From: Halogranum amylolyticum
GTDB lineage: Archaea; Halobacteriota; Halobacteria; Halobacteriales; Haloferacaceae
Direction of reading: 5' to 3'
Assembly (NCBI RefSeq): GCF_900110465.1
Contig: NZ_FODV01000009.1
Coordinates: forward strand, 1-64,000
Length of the DNA: 64,000 nucleotides
Every line of letters begins with the position of its first letter. Within the stretch, counting starts at the first letter, position 1. Position numbers and translations under genes: made by a program. The notes below the pieces were generated by a model. The model saw only the letters and a program-made list of their open reading frames with translations, was not told where the DNA came from and did not search any database. Positions 51,149 through 61,508 of this stretch are shown one piece after another.

Positions 51149-51700
51149 ATGAGCACTAACACATTCCAGAGCAAGGTCGGCGGTCTGACTGTCACCGGAG
51201 AAGCCCACAGCCTCAGCGCGTGGTTCGTTCTCGCCCTCCGTCTCATGCTGGGCTACGCGTTCGCGTACGCCGGCGTCGAGAAGATCATCGGTCCCGAAGC
51301 GTTCAACGCGAGCGGTTACCTCATGTTCGCGGTTCCGGAGAACGGCGGCCCGGCGGTGGGGTTCCTCCAGCTGTTCGCGACCAACGACCTGCTCCTACAG
51401 TTCGTCAACTTCGCGGTCCCGTGGGGTGAACTGGCCATCGGTCTGGCCCTCATCTTCGGCGTCCTGACCCGCTTTGCGGCGTTCTGGGGTGCTGTCATGA
51501 TGCTCATGTTCTACCTCGGAAACTGGGACGTGGCACACGGTGTCATCAACGGTGATTTCACCTACATGCTGCTGTTCCTCGCACTCGCCGCGTTCGGCGC
51601 GGGCCGCATCCTCGGCCTCGACGCCTACATCGAGCAGTACGAGGTCGGCGGCGTCCCCCTCATCGAGAAGTACCCGGCGCTCGACTACGTCCTCGGCTGA
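51149..51700 (+). CDS. DoxX-family membrane protein
   Basis: 183 aa, four helices. RLMLGYAFAYAGVEKIIGPEAF and VPWGELAIGLALIFGVLTRFAAFWG are DoxX signatures. Related to the small subunit of thiosulfate:quinone oxidoreductase and to DoxX redox complexes; exact role unknown. Confidence 0.87.
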   Translation: MSTNTFQSKVGGLTVTGEAHSLSAWFVLALRLMLGYAFAYAGVEKIIGPEAFNASGYLMFAVPENGGPAVGFLQLFATNDLLLQFVNFAVPWGELAIGLALIFGVLTRFAAFWGAVMMLMFYLGNWDVAHGVINGDFTYMLLFLALAAFGAGRILGLDAYIEQYEVGGVPLIEKYPALDYVLG

Positions 51701-51879
51701 GCGCTTCGACTCGGTCCTCGCTTTCGACCGATCTCTCTCCTTTTCGTACCTTTCCGACAGCGAGCGGTCGCTCGGTTCTGTGTTTCGCCTCGCCCCGAAC
51801 CGTCTGCGCTCCGTCGCGACTCGACTCACGCCGACCGACGCGGGCTGTTCGCTCAAATTCGAGACGAAGACCTACGGGA

Positions 51880-52164
51880 CTATTCGGCGTACAGCGAGTA
51901 GAAGATGACGACGAACCCGACGAGCGTCAGAAGCGAGTCGATGAGGACGCTCGTCGCGAGTTCGATCCCCACGATCTGGTCGAGCACGCCGCCGAGCAGC
52001 GACCCGAAGGTGACGATGCCGAATCCGACTGCCAGCAGTCGCAACGGCCGTGCGCCGGTTCGCTGGTACGCTCTGTAGCTGAAGTAGGTGATGAGTCCCC
52101 CGAGTACGAGAATCCCCGTCTTGGCGATGACGATGGCCGTCGCCACCGCCGCCGACGTCGTCAT
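51880..52164 (-). CDS. Three-helix membrane protein (DUF7521-like)
   Basis: 94 aa, three hydrophobic helices with SYRAYQRTGARPLRLLAVGFG between the first two. This small family commonly follows an HTH gene in haloarchaea (recalled). Its ATG overlaps the HTH stop by one base, so the pair is co-translated. Confidence 0.75.
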   Translation of the reverse strand: MTTSAAVATAIVIAKTGILVLGGLITYFSYRAYQRTGARPLRLLAVGFGIVTFGSLLGGVLDQIVGIELATSVLIDSLLTLVGFVVIFYSLYAE

Positions 52165-52538
52165 CAGCTCTCCCTCCGTACCTCTGCCCACATCGCCGCC
52201 AGGCGGTCTTCGGGTGTCGCTGCCCGCTGTTCGAGCGTCACCTCGAACTGCCGGTCCTCGGCGAGCGCGATGGTGACGGAGTCGAACGCGACGTCGTAGC
52301 GGGCCGTATGGTGACCGTCGGTCCGGACGTCCGTCGACTCCACCAGGAGTCCCGCCTCGGTCAGCCGTTCGAGCTTGCGATACGTCGTCGACAGCGGGAT
52401 GTCACAGACCTCCGAGAGTTCGCTCGCAGTCATCGGTTCCGAGAGTCGCCTGATGATCGTCCGCGAGGCAGGGTCGTCGAGCACGGTGAGCACGGACTGG
52501 AGGTCCGTCTCGTCGCGTGTAGACCGCTCACGTAACAT
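52164..52538 (-). CDS. Winged-helix transcription regulator (ArsR-like)
   Basis: 124 aa. LDDPASRTIIRRLSEPMTASELSEVC then STTYRKLERLTEAGLL is the wHTH recognition region. The C-terminal part may bind a ligand or dimerise. Coupled to the small membrane protein, which may be its sensor or target. Confidence 0.82.
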   Translation of the reverse strand: MLRERSTRDETDLQSVLTVLDDPASRTIIRRLSEPMTASELSEVCDIPLSTTYRKLERLTEAGLLVESTDVRTDGHHTARYDVAFDSVTIALAEDRQFEVTLEQRAATPEDRLAAMWAEVRRES

Positions 52539-52582
52539 TGTCGATAAGTTGATACTGGGCTGGGCTAACGTTTGCGGTTCGT

Positions 52583-53896
52583 TCAGTCGCGGTCGTACGC
52601 GTGCTGCCGCCGCAACTCGCCGGCACGTTTCAAGACGGCTGGCGTTCGGCAGATGCCCGGCGCACCGGTCGCCTGCGGGACGGTACAGTTGTTGCAGTTC
52701 TCACAGACGACGCGCGTCTGTGGCGCGACGCTCTCGTCGTTCTCGTCGGCGAGCAATCGTGCCGGTAGTTCCGGTTCGGCGTAGAACGGACGAGCCATCC
52801 CGACCATGTCGCAGTCGCGCCCGAGCAGGCGGTCGATCTGTCCGCGCTGGCGGATGCCGCCCTCCGCGAGCACCGGCACGTCGACGGCGTCGCGGACGTC
52901 CCGACAGAGCTCCGCGTTCCACGCCGGTTCGAAGTCGTACCAGCGGGACTCGATCCAGTTGCCGAGCGCGACGAGCAACGCCCGCGTCCGCCCGCCGAAC
53001 GTCTCGACGTAGCCGTCGCGGAACTGTCCGTCCCGCCAGGCGCGGGCGGGGAACGCGCCGCGGATGATGCTCATATCCCAGACGACCGAGCCGTTGACCG
53101 GGGCGAGCGCGTCGTAGCCGATCTCGGCGAGTCGCCGACAGACGCCGACGGTCTCCCCGCGTGTGAGTCGCGGGCGGACGAACGACGGAGCCTCCGTCTC
53201 CGTGGGGACTTTGGTCGCGAGCGGGACGTCGCCTACCCGGTCGCGGATCTCGTCGTGGACGACTTCGAGGAACCGGACGCCGTCGCCGAACTCGTCGTTC
53301 CGGCGGTTGTAGAACGGCGAGAGGAACTGGTGGACGATACCCATGTTCGCCCCCGCGAGGTGGACGAGGTCGTAGCCCGCGTCGACGGCGTTGGCGGCGG
53401 CGCGGCCGAAGTCGGCCGCGAGGTCGTACACCTCCGCCGTCGACAGCACCTTGGCGTCGTAGGAGAGCAGGCCGGCCCGGTCGAGCAGCCGGAGGGGGAA
53501 CGGCGGACGCGAGACGGCGAGTTGCTGGAGGGTCGGATGCTCCCGGCGGTAGGCGGCGTGCCACGTCTCCATGCTCCGGAGCCCGCCGTGTTCCAGTTGG
53601 ATGGCGATCTTGCTCCCGTGGGCGTGCACAGCGTCGGTGAGCCGTTCGAGGTCGGCGACGAACGACGGGTCCGCGACCGACGTCATGTTCGGCGCGGCAC
53701 ACCCGCCCTCCTCGCGGACGATGGCCGCCCCCTGGCAGACGAGCCCCGCACCGGCCCGCGCGGCGGGCTCGAGGTCGGCGACGAGCGTATCGACCGCGTC
53801 GGGACCGTTGCCGGCACACTCCAACAGCGGCGCTCGATAGAGCCGGTTCGGAACACGCACGCCGCCGACGTCGAGCGGATCTTCCAACCGCGTCAT
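52583..53896 (-). CDS. Old-yellow-enzyme-family oxidoreductase
   Basis: 437 aa. FMN TIM barrel: RLYRAPLLECAGNG, QLEHGGLRS, YDLVHLAGANMGI, LAEGGIRQ and MVGMARPF. The C-terminus has a CENCNNCTVPQATGAPGIC cluster, like the iron-sulfur cysteines of 2,4-dienoyl-CoA reductase-type members but without the NADPH domain that follows there. So it is an OYE with an FeS tail; substrate unknown. Confidence 0.85.
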   Translation of the reverse strand: MTRLEDPLDVGGVRVPNRLYRAPLLECAGNGPDAVDTLVADLEPAARAGAGLVCQGAAIVREEGGCAAPNMTSVADPSFVADLERLTDAVHAHGSKIAIQLEHGGLRSMETWHAAYRREHPTLQQLAVSRPPFPLRLLDRAGLLSYDAKVLSTAEVYDLAADFGRAAANAVDAGYDLVHLAGANMGIVHQFLSPFYNRRNDEFGDGVRFLEVVHDEIRDRVGDVPLATKVPTETEAPSFVRPRLTRGETVGVCRRLAEIGYDALAPVNGSVVWDMSIIRGAFPARAWRDGQFRDGYVETFGGRTRALLVALGNWIESRWYDFEPAWNAELCRDVRDAVDVPVLAEGGIRQRGQIDRLLGRDCDMVGMARPFYAEPELPARLLADENDESVAPQTRVVCENCNNCTVPQATGAPGICRTPAVLKRAGELRRQHAYDRD

Positions 53897-53986
53897 AGTC
53901 GTCTGTCTCTCTGAAATATCAAAACAGTAATCATTGTTCGAATTTCCGAAACGTCGGTCACGGTGACGCCGGACCCGCTCGCCGGG

Positions 53987-54193
53987 CTAGTCGTCGACAC
54001 CGACCTGCTCGTGAGTGTGGTGGTAGAACCGGACCCGCGGTTCGTCGTCGCGGGCCGTCGGTTCGAAACAGACGCGGCGGTACCGGGCGTTGTCGACGAG
54101 GTTCACCATGACGCCGGCGTGGTGGTCCGACACCGAGTCGTAGGCGACGTCACAGACGGGACAGCGTCCGGGTGCGTCCGCGGGGACGTCCAT
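53987..54193 (-). CDS. Small CPxC protein, 68 aa
   Basis: GRCPVCDVAYDSVSDHHAG, then a conserved-looking YRRVCFEP and FYHHTHEQV. Probable zinc-binding protein conserved in haloarchaea; function unknown. Overlaps the macro-domain gene by one base, so it is the second gene of a pair. Confidence 0.7.
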   Translation of the reverse strand: MDVPADAPGRCPVCDVAYDSVSDHHAGVMVNLVDNARYRRVCFEPTARDDEPRVRFYHHTHEQVGVDD

Positions 54194-54705
54194 CACTCGC
54201 CCTCGGCGACCTCGTCTGCGACGCGCCGGACGGTCTCGAACTCCTCGTCGCTGTAGGCGACGAACCGAACGTCCGTCAGCGACGTCGGGTCGAAGGCGTC
54301 GATCTCCTCGCAGATGATCCGTGCGCCCTCCTCGAGCGGGAAGCCGGCGACGCCACAGCCGAGCGCCGGGACGACTAGCGACGCACAGTCCAACTCGTCG
54401 GCGGCCGCGAGACTGTTGCGCGTCGCCTCGCGGATGCTCGTCTCGGTTGCCTTCCCGTCGCCGTGGTGCGGCATCGCGGCGGCGTGGACGACGTAGTCGG
54501 CGTCGAGTCCGAAGGCGTCGGTGACGGCGACCCCGCCGAGGTCGACCGGCCCCTCGGCCATCGCAGCCTCGTTGAGCTCCTCGCCCCCTCTCCGACGGAG
54601 CGCCCCGGCGACGCCGGAGCCCATCCGGAGACTCGTCCCGGCGGCGTTGACGAGGACGTCGGCCTCCTGTGCGGCGATGTCTCCCTGTACGACGGTGAAC
54701 TCCAT
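54193..54705 (-). CDS. Macro-domain ADP-ribose hydrolase
   Basis: 170 aa. VQGDIAAQEADVLVNAAGTS, GSGVAGALRRRGG, and SLVVPALGCGVAGFP. Macro-domain family that removes or binds ADP-ribose (O-acetyl-ADP-ribose deacetylase type). The start MEFTVVQGD matches family length; the open frame runs further upstream without homology. Confidence 0.88.
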   Translation of the reverse strand: MEFTVVQGDIAAQEADVLVNAAGTSLRMGSGVAGALRRRGGEELNEAAMAEGPVDLGGVAVTDAFGLDADYVVHAAAMPHHGDGKATETSIREATRNSLAAADELDCASLVVPALGCGVAGFPLEEGARIICEEIDAFDPTSLTDVRFVAYSDEEFETVRRVADEVAEGE

Positions 54706-54910
54706 ACGAGAGACGTCTGTACGACGGCGCAAAAGCGTTTGTGCGGCGATCACTCGAAAACCGGTGTGGACGCACGGCTGTCGCGCGGTCTCGTGACAGT
54801 GCCGTGACGGTGTGTCGCGTCTGCCGGGCGTCGAACGTGGCGGTCGGTGACGAGACGACTCGCGGTGTGGGAACACAAGAGTTGTAACGGCCGGTAGAGC
54901 AAGGGTTGGT

Positions 54911-56725
54911 ATGAGCACGGACGACAGGGTTGGTCCCCGGTCTGCCGATCGCACCTTCCTCGCGGTTCTCGCCGTCACCGCTCTCGCCCTCGTCGCTCGC
55001 CTCGTCGGTCTCGGCACGCGAGTCATGCACTGGGACGAGGGGCGGGTCGGCTACTGGATCCTCCGTTACCACGAGACGGGCGAGTTCTACTACCGGCCGA
55101 TCATCCACGGTCCGTTTCTCCCCGTCGTCAACGACTACGTCTTCACCGTCCTCCCACCGTCGGACTTCAGCGCGCGCCTCGTCGTCGCCGTCGTCGGCGG
55201 GCTTCTCCCGCTGACCGCGCTGCTGTTCCGAACTCGCCTCCGCGACTCGGAGACGGCCGCGCTCGCGCTGTTTCTCGCCGTCAACCCGCTTTTCGTCTAC
55301 TACTCGCGGTTCATGCGCAACGACGTCCTCGTCGCGGCGTTCTCCTTCGCCGCCCTCGGCTTCTTCGTCTACGGCTACGACCGAACGGATCCGAAGTATC
55401 TCTATCCGGCCGGCGCGGCGCTGGCACTCGGATTGACCGCCAAGGAGAACGGTCTCGTCTACGTCGTCTGCTATCTCGGCGCGGCGTTCCTCCTCTTCGA
55501 TCACCGGCTCGTTCGGGCCGCACAGGCGGGGCGACCGGTCAGAGAGACGGCCCACGACTACCTGATCTACGCGAAGACCGGGCTCAGTTCGTGGGCGGGC
55601 GACGTCAAGACGGGCGTCTTTTGGCTGTTGACTCACACCGCCGTCGGCGTCGCGGCGTTCCTCGTCGTCGTCGTCTTCTTCTACGCGCCACGACCGGAAC
55701 TCTGGCAGCTGTTCGGCGACGTGACGATGGCGCCCGACGTGCTCGAGCGGGCGACGGTCGGCGCGTGGGAGCGGTTCTACGGCCAGTGGGCCTCGGGTTC
55801 TCACCAGGCGCACGACTACCTCCCGTTCCTCTTCGACCTGCTCGAGACCATCGTCTACGGGTCGGGCGTGCTCGTCGTGTTCGCACTTCTCGGCTTCGTC
55901 GTCGACGGCTACTCCAGCGACCGCCCGCGCGACCTCGTCGCCTTCGCCGCCTACTGGGGGATCGCGAGCGTCGTCGGCTATCCCGTCGCGACCGACATCC
56001 AAGCGCCGTGGGCGGCAATCCACGTCGTCCTCCCGCTGGCGATCCCGGCAGCCGTCGGCGCCGGCTACGTCTATCGGACGGCCCGCCAGTCGGTCGCCAT
56101 CGAGGACGCCGTCGGGACGACCATCGCCGCGCTGGTCATCCTCTCGGCGGTCGTCGGCGTCGCCGGTGCAAACGTCACCTACGTCGACAGCACGAGCGAA
56201 GACGACAAACAGGTGCTCCAGTGGGCACAGCCGAACAACGACCTCAAGGACACGCTCCTGAAGATCGAGCAGGTCTCGCGGACCAACGAAGGCCACGACG
56301 TGCTGTTCTACGGGACGAAACATCCGAGTACGGGTGAATCGCTGTTCTACGTGAAAGACGAGTCGGCGCCGCTGGAGAACTGGCAGGTCTCGAACTGGCA
56401 CAGCCGCCTCCCGCTCCCCTGGTACACCGAGATGTACGGCGCGAACGTGACGAGCACGCCGCCGAACGTGACGGCGACCGAGATGGCACAGGACGCGCCA
56501 CCCGTCGTGATCGCCTACGACTGGAACCGCTCGGAGATCGAGGAGGCGCTGCCGGGCTACACGGTGTACGAACACAAGTTCAAACTCTGGAGCGAGGAGA
56601 TCGTCGTCTTCGTCGACGAGTCGCAACTCCCCGACTCCCGTCAGGCGGACGTCCGACAGCCCGACCCACGTTCCCGTGACACAACCGCTCGTCTCGACCC
56701 CGCGACGGTCGCCTCTCCCCGTTGA
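54911..56725 (+). CDS. agl23: Agl23 (flippase activity-associated protein, TIGR03663)
   Basis: 604 aa, N-terminal PMT-like multi-helix domain with HWDEGRVGYWILRYHETGEFYYRP, characteristic of TIGR03663, and an extracytoplasmic C-terminal part. Linked to the lipid-linked glycan flippase step of N-glycosylation. A gap of ~205 nt before it shows only a probable promoter. Confidence 0.88.
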   Translation: MSTDDRVGPRSADRTFLAVLAVTALALVARLVGLGTRVMHWDEGRVGYWILRYHETGEFYYRPIIHGPFLPVVNDYVFTVLPPSDFSARLVVAVVGGLLPLTALLFRTRLRDSETAALALFLAVNPLFVYYSRFMRNDVLVAAFSFAALGFFVYGYDRTDPKYLYPAGAALALGLTAKENGLVYVVCYLGAAFLLFDHRLVRAAQAGRPVRETAHDYLIYAKTGLSSWAGDVKTGVFWLLTHTAVGVAAFLVVVVFFYAPRPELWQLFGDVTMAPDVLERATVGAWERFYGQWASGSHQAHDYLPFLFDLLETIVYGSGVLVVFALLGFVVDGYSSDRPRDLVAFAAYWGIASVVGYPVATDIQAPWAAIHVVLPLAIPAAVGAGYVYRTARQSVAIEDAVGTTIAALVILSAVVGVAGANVTYVDSTSEDDKQVLQWAQPNNDLKDTLLKIEQVSRTNEGHDVLFYGTKHPSTGESLFYVKDESAPLENWQVSNWHSRLPLPWYTEMYGANVTSTPPNVTATEMAQDAPPVVIAYDWNRSEIEEALPGYTVYEHKFKLWSEEIVVFVDESQLPDSRQADVRQPDPRSRDTTARLDPATVASPR

Positions 56726-56798
56726 GATACGCACGTTCTCGCACATCGAATCCGTCCGGGTGGTAACTCTTATGCAGGTTCATACGAAACGGCCGACC

Positions 56799-57989
56799 GT
56801 GACAGTGACCTTACCCGGCCCGACGCTCGGCGTCGTCGGCGGCGGACAACTCGGGCGGATGTTGGCCGAGGCCGCAGCACCCCTCGGCGTCGAGGTGGTC
56901 GTCCTCGACCCGACGCCCGACTGCCCGGCGGCGACCGTCGCCCGCGACCAGGTGGAAGGCGACTTCGACGACCCCCAGTCCGTCCGCGACCTCGCTGCCC
57001 GCGTCGACGCGCTGACGTTCGAGATCGAACTGGCAGACCCCGACCTCCTCGAAGAGGTCCAAGACGAGTACGACGTACCGGTCCACCCCTCGCCGGACAC
57101 GCTACGAACGATTCAGGACAAACTCGTCCAGAAGCGGACGCTCGGCGACGCGGACATCTCCATCCCCGAGTTCCACCGCGTCGACGACGCCGACGACCTC
57201 CGGGCCGCCGTCGAGGAGTTCGGCAGCGTGATGCTCAAAGCCCGGACCGGCGGCTACGACGGTCGCGGCAACGTCCCGGTCACCTCGCTCGACGAGGTCG
57301 AAGAGGCGTTGGAGTACATCGGCCACGCCCCCGCGATGGCCGAACGGTTCGTCGACTTCGTCCGCGAGGTGTCGGTCATCGGCGTGAAGGGCAGAGACGA
57401 AGTTCGGGCGTTCCCGCTCGGCGAGAACGTCCACGAGGAGGAGATTCTCCGCGAGACGGTCGTCCCCGCTCGGACGAGCGACGCCGTGACAGAGCGCGCG
57501 AGAGACGTCGCTCACGACGTGCTCGAACAGTTGGATGGTCGTGGCGTGTACGGGATCGAACTCTTCGAAGCTCCCGACGGCGAGATTCTCGTCAACGAGA
57601 TCGCCCCGCGTCCGCACAACTCCGGGCACTGGACCATCGAGGGCGCGCTGACCTCCCAGTTCGAGCAGCACGCTCGTGCAGTGCTTGGGTGGCCGCTCGG
57701 TGCGACGGACCTGCGCGCGCCGACGGTCAGCGCGAACGTTCTGGGTGACGTGGAGTCGGCGCAGCCAGCCGAACTCCACGGCGTCGATGGCGTGCTCGCC
57801 GCCGACGGCGTGAGCCTCCACTGGTACGGCAAACGGGAGGTGCGACCCCTGCGGAAGATGGGTCACATCACCGCCGTCGGCGACCCGGACGGACTCGCCG
57901 GCGACGGCAGTGTCGATCCGTCCACTGCCGTCGACGACCTGCTCGAATCGGCTCGCGACCACGTCGACTCGCTCACCTTCGACCGATGA
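56799..57989 (+). CDS. purK: 5-(carboxyamino)imidazole ribonucleotide synthase
   Basis: 396 aa ATP-grasp enzyme. GVVGGGQLGRMLAEAAAP, LKARTGGYDGRGNVPV (ATP-binding), EIAPRPHNSGHWTIEG. GTG at 56799 is preferred to the ATG at 56772 because a TATA-like CTTATGC (~56770) lies 29 nt upstream. The shorter form then begins MTVTLPGPTLGVVGGG. Converts AIR, bicarbonate and ATP to N5-CAIR; coupled to purE by ATGA. Confidence 0.9.
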   Translation: MTVTLPGPTLGVVGGGQLGRMLAEAAAPLGVEVVVLDPTPDCPAATVARDQVEGDFDDPQSVRDLAARVDALTFEIELADPDLLEEVQDEYDVPVHPSPDTLRTIQDKLVQKRTLGDADISIPEFHRVDDADDLRAAVEEFGSVMLKARTGGYDGRGNVPVTSLDEVEEALEYIGHAPAMAERFVDFVREVSVIGVKGRDEVRAFPLGENVHEEEILRETVVPARTSDAVTERARDVAHDVLEQLDGRGVYGIELFEAPDGEILVNEIAPRPHNSGHWTIEGALTSQFEQHARAVLGWPLGATDLRAPTVSANVLGDVESAQPAELHGVDGVLAADGVSLHWYGKREVRPLRKMGHITAVGDPDGLAGDGSVDPSTAVDDLLESARDHVDSLTFDR

Positions 57990-58597
57990 ACGTCCAACAG
58001 CTCATCGACAGACTCGAATCGGAAGCGGCACAGGAGAGAGACCCGGAGACGACACCCGACGTAGGCATCATCATGGGGTCGGACTCGGATCTCGACGTGA
58101 TGTCGGGGGCGTACGACGCGCTGGAGGAACTCGGCTTCGAGGAGCAGACCGACTTCGAGAACCCGCCCGAAGTGCGGTTCAGCTACGAGAGCTACGTCGT
58201 CTCGGCGCACAGGACGCCCGAGTTGATGTACGCCTACGGAGAGACTGCGGAGGCCCGCGGGCTGGACGTGATCGTCGCCGGCGCGGGCGGGAAGTCCGCC
58301 GACTTGCCGAACATGACCGCCTCCATCGCGTACCCGCTACCGGTCGTCGGTGTGCCGGTCCAGGAGAAGTCCGTCGACTCGGTGATCGGGATGCCGACCG
58401 GCGCGCCGATTGTCGCCGTCGACGCGGGCAAGTCGTTCAACGCGGCGCTGTCGGCAGCGCAGATACTGTCGAGACAGCACGAGGCGGTGCGCGACGCGCT
58501 CGTCGCGTACCACGACGAACTCGTCGAAGGCGTGGCCGACGTCTCCCGTGATCTGCACGATCTCGGCCACGTCTCGTTCCGCGAGCGTTCGGAGTAA
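57986..58597 (+). CDS. purE: N5-CAIR mutase
   Basis: 203 aa. GIIMGSDSDLDVMSGAYDAL, SAHRTPELMYAYG, AGAGGKSADLPNMTASIAYPLPVVGVPV. Rearranges N5-CAIR to CAIR in purine synthesis. Slightly longer than bacterial PurE, with a short charged N-terminal extension. Confidence 0.92.
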   Translation: MNVQQLIDRLESEAAQERDPETTPDVGIIMGSDSDLDVMSGAYDALEELGFEEQTDFENPPEVRFSYESYVVSAHRTPELMYAYGETAEARGLDVIVAGAGGKSADLPNMTASIAYPLPVVGVPVQEKSVDSVIGMPTGAPIVAVDAGKSFNAALSAAQILSRQHEAVRDALVAYHDELVEGVADVSRDLHDLGHVSFRERSE

Positions 58598-58681
58598 CGG
58601 ACTGTTTTTCTCGCTTCCCAGTCTCCGCCGCAGGGTTCACGGTTGAAACCGCCGTAATCGCCCGAACGAGCAAGAATCAAT

Positions 58682-58721
58682 GCTTATAGGGGAGCACCCC
58701 TAACCCGCGGACGTTACGGAG
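58682..58721 (+). promoter_or_regulatory. nuo promoter with palindrome and Shine-Dalgarno
   Basis: TATA-like TTATA (58684-58688) runs directly into the perfect palindrome TAGGGG-AGCA-CCCCTA (58687-58702). About 20 nt later GGAG (58718-58721) precedes the nuoA ATG at 58730. So this transcript has a leader and ribosome-binding site, unlike most here, and the palindrome is a candidate operator. Confidence 0.55.
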
Positions 58722-58729
58722 AACTCGGT

Positions 58730-59143
58730 ATGAATCCATGGATAGCTATCGGCGCATTGGGCGTAGTCAGTGTCGGCATCCCGCTCGGTATGATGGCGGT
58801 GTCGGCGTTGCTACGTCCGAGTGTGCCGGAACAAGGTAAAAGCGCCATCTACGAGAGCGGTGAGATCCCGACGGGGACGGCACGCATCCAGTTCAACATC
58901 CAGTACTACATGGTTGCGCTGCTGTTCGTCGTCTTCGACATCGAGACCGTCCTCATCTTCCCGTGGACGGTCATCTATCGCTCCGCGTTGGAGCAGGGAG
59001 CAACCCTCGCTGAGGTGCTGCTTCCGATGCTCGTCTTCATCGGGATTCTCGTCGTCGGTCTCGTCTGGGCATGGCGCAACGGTGCGGTCAAGTGGGTCAA
59101 AAGTCCGCTTGCCGAGAGCCGGAAGACAGAGAGACAAACATGA
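58730..59143 (+). CDS. nuoA: NADH-quinone oxidoreductase subunit A
   Basis: 137 aa, three helices: PWIAIGALGVVSVGIPL, QFNIQYYMVALLFVVFDIET (conserved Asp/Glu helix), and LVFIGILVVGLVWAW. First gene of the complex I operon; overlaps nuoB (ATGA). Confidence 0.92.
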   Translation: MNPWIAIGALGVVSVGIPLGMMAVSALLRPSVPEQGKSAIYESGEIPTGTARIQFNIQYYMVALLFVVFDIETVLIFPWTVIYRSALEQGATLAEVLLPMLVFIGILVVGLVWAWRNGAVKWVKSPLAESRKTERQT

Positions 59144-59841
59144 GTAGTCAAGACAAGCCATTCGTCACGGAGGACTCGAAAGTACTGACCGACACTCGGG
59201 ACGCCCGAATGTCCGGACAGGACAACCGATTCAACTCGAAGCTCCGTGAGGCGTTCGGTTCGTCGCCGTTCATCCTCACGAAGTTCGACAAGTTCATGAA
59301 CTGGGTCCGGGGGTCGTCGATGTTCATGCTGCAGTTCGGGATCGCCTGCTGCAGCATCGAGATGATGCACACCTACGCCGTCAAGCACGACCTCGACCGC
59401 TTCGGTGCCGGTGTCCCCCGCGCGTCGCCGCGACAGGCCGACGTGATCATCGTTCCGGGAACCATCGTCTCGAAGTTCGCCCCGCGCATGAAGCGGGTGT
59501 ACGACCAGATGCCCGAACCCAAGTTCGTCATCGGGATGGGGTCGTGTACTATCTCGGGCGGCCCGTTCCAAGAGGGGTACAACGTCGTCAAGGGCGCAGA
59601 GGAGGTCATCCCGGTCGACATTCACGTCCCCGGCTGTCCGCCCCGTCCCGAGGCGCTCGTCTACGGCGTCGCCAAGCTGCAGGAGCGGATCGCCAACGGC
59701 GAGTCGAGTCCGGTGACGGTCAAACCGTACGAACTCGAACAGTTCGGCGATCTCACCCGGGACGAGATCGTCGACCAACTCGCCGCAGAGATCGACGAGG
59801 ACGACCTCGTCATGCGGTACAACTGGGCTGATTCACCATGA
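59140..59841 (+). CDS. nuoB: NADH-quinone oxidoreductase subunit B
   Basis: 233 aa. N2 cluster cysteines: [32 protein letters not shown]-terminal ~40 residues extend beyond the bacterial form. Coupled to nuoCD. Confidence 0.94.
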   Translation: MSSQDKPFVTEDSKVLTDTRDARMSGQDNRFNSKLREAFGSSPFILTKFDKFMNWVRGSSMFMLQFGIACCSIEMMHTYAVKHDLDRFGAGVPRASPRQADVIIVPGTIVSKFAPRMKRVYDQMPEPKFVIGMGSCTISGGPFQEGYNVVKGAEEVIPVDIHVPGCPPRPEALVYGVAKLQERIANGESSPVTVKPYELEQFGDLTRDEIVDQLAAEIDEDDLVMRYNWADSP

Positions 59842-61508
59842 GTCTGGAGGAGCCAGAGGACGCAGAACAGCCTGCCGTCGAGGGACGCTCGCTGGGCGAC
59901 GAACTCGCCGACCTGCTCGGCGACCACGTCCTCACTCGCGAGGAGCACCTCAACGCGCCGGGGTTCGTCATCCGTCCCGACGAGGTACAGGACGTCCTCT
60001 TCACGCTCCGCGACGAGGCGGGGTTCGACCACCTCTCGTGTGTCACGGCCGAGGAGCGCGAGGACCGCTACGAGTCCATCTACCATCTGAAGAAGTACGA
60101 CGACCCCACGCAGGAGGTCAGCATCGTCGTCCCGACCGACAAGACGAACCCGGTCAGTCAGACGGCCGAACCCGTCTACCGGACGGCCGACTGGCACGAG
60201 CGGGAGGCCTACGACCTCGTCGGCATCGAGTACGAGGGACACCCGGACCTGCGCCGCATCCTCCTCCCGGAGACGTGGCAGGGTCACCCCCTCTCGATGG
60301 ACTACGAACAGGACCGCCCGCAGCTCGTCCCGCTGCGTGAGCACGCCAACCCGCTGCAGGACGACCACACGGGCGAGGGTGGCGACACGATGTTCCTCAA
60401 CATCGGGCCGCACCACCCGGCGACCCACGGTGTGCTCCACCTGAAGACGACGCTCGACGGCGAGCAGGTCGCCGACGTCGAATCCGACATCGGCTACCTC
60501 CACCGCTGTGAGGAGCAGATCTGTCAGCAGGGGACCTACCGCCACCAGATCATGCCGTACCCCGACCGGTGGGACTACATCTCGGCCGGCCTGCTCAACG
60601 AGTGGGCCTACGCGCGTGCGGCCGAGGACCTCGCGGACATCGAGGTGCCCGAGTACGCACAGATCATCCGGACGATGGGTGCGGAGCTGTGCCGGATCGC
60701 CGCACACATGCTGGCGGTCGGCACGTTCGCACTCGACGTCTACGGGGACTTCACGGCCATCTTCATGTACGCCATCCGCGACCGGGAGAAGACCCAGAAC
60801 ATCCTCGAGGATCTCACCGGCCAGCGGCTGATGTTCAACTACTTCCGCCTCGGCGGCGTCGTCTGGGACCTGCCGGAACCCCGCGAGGAGTTCTTCGAGA
60901 AGATCCGGGACTTCCTCGACGACCTGCCGCAGGCGCTCGAGGAGTACCACGACCTCATCTCGGGCAACGAGATCCTGCAGATGCGGACCGTCGGTACGGG
61001 GATTCTCCCCGAGGACGTCGCCAAGAGCTACGGTGCGACCGGTCCGGTCGCCCGCGGCTCCGGCGTCGACTACGACCTCCGCCGCGACGACCCCTACGGC
61101 TACTACGAGAACCTCGACTGGGACGTCGTCGTCGAGGACGGCTGTGACAACTACAGTCGCCTGCTCGTCCGACTCCGCGAGGTCGAAGAGTCCGCGAAGA
61201 TCATCGAACAGTGCGTCGACCTGCTGGAGGACTGGCCCGAGGAGGATCGGACGATCCAGGCGAACGTCCCCCGGACGCTCAAACCCGACGACGACACGGA
61301 AGTCTACCGCGCCGTCGAGGGTGCGAAGGGCGAGCTCGGCATCTACATCCGCTCGGACGGCACCGACAAACCCGGGCGATTCAAGATCCGCAGCCCGTGC
61401 TTCTCGAACCTCCAGACGCTGCCGGAGATGGCACAGGGCGAGTACGTCCCTGACCTCATCGCCGCGCTCGGCAGCCTCGACATCGTGCTCGGCGAGGTGG
61501 ACCGGTGA
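59838..61508 (+). CDS. nuoCD: NADH-quinone oxidoreductase subunits C and D, fused
   Basis: 556 aa. NuoC domain to ~170 ([27 protein letters not shown]), then NuoD ([35 protein letters not shown]). Fused in one chain, as known in haloarchaea. Quinone-binding residues lie in NuoD. Confidence 0.93.
   Translation: MSLEEPEDAEQPAVEGRSLGDELADLLGDHVLTREEHLNAPGFVIRPDEVQDVLFTLRDEAGFDHLSCVTAEEREDRYESIYHLKKYDDPTQEVSIVVPTDKTNPVSQTAEPVYRTADWHEREAYDLVGIEYEGHPDLRRILLPETWQGHPLSMDYEQDRPQLVPLREHANPLQDDHTGEGGDTMFLNIGPHHPATHGVLHLKTTLDGEQVADVESDIGYLHRCEEQICQQGTYRHQIMPYPDRWDYISAGLLNEWAYARAAEDLADIEVPEYAQIIRTMGAELCRIAAHMLAVGTFALDVYGDFTAIFMYAIRDREKTQNILEDLTGQRLMFNYFRLGGVVWDLPEPREEFFEKIRDFLDDLPQALEEYHDLISGNEILQMRTVGTGILPEDVAKSYGATGPVARGSGVDYDLRRDDPYGYYENLDWDVVVEDGCDNYSRLLVRLREVEESAKIIEQCVDLLEDWPEEDRTIQANVPRTLKPDDDTEVYRAVEGAKGELGIYIRSDGTDKPGRFKIRSPCFSNLQTLPEMAQGEYVPDLIAALGSLDIVLGEVDR

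Noticed and set aside
53987..56746. 919-codon minus-strand frame
   Set aside because: Only its last 68 codons (53987-54193) are real; the rest is antisense to agl23 and the macro-domain gene region.
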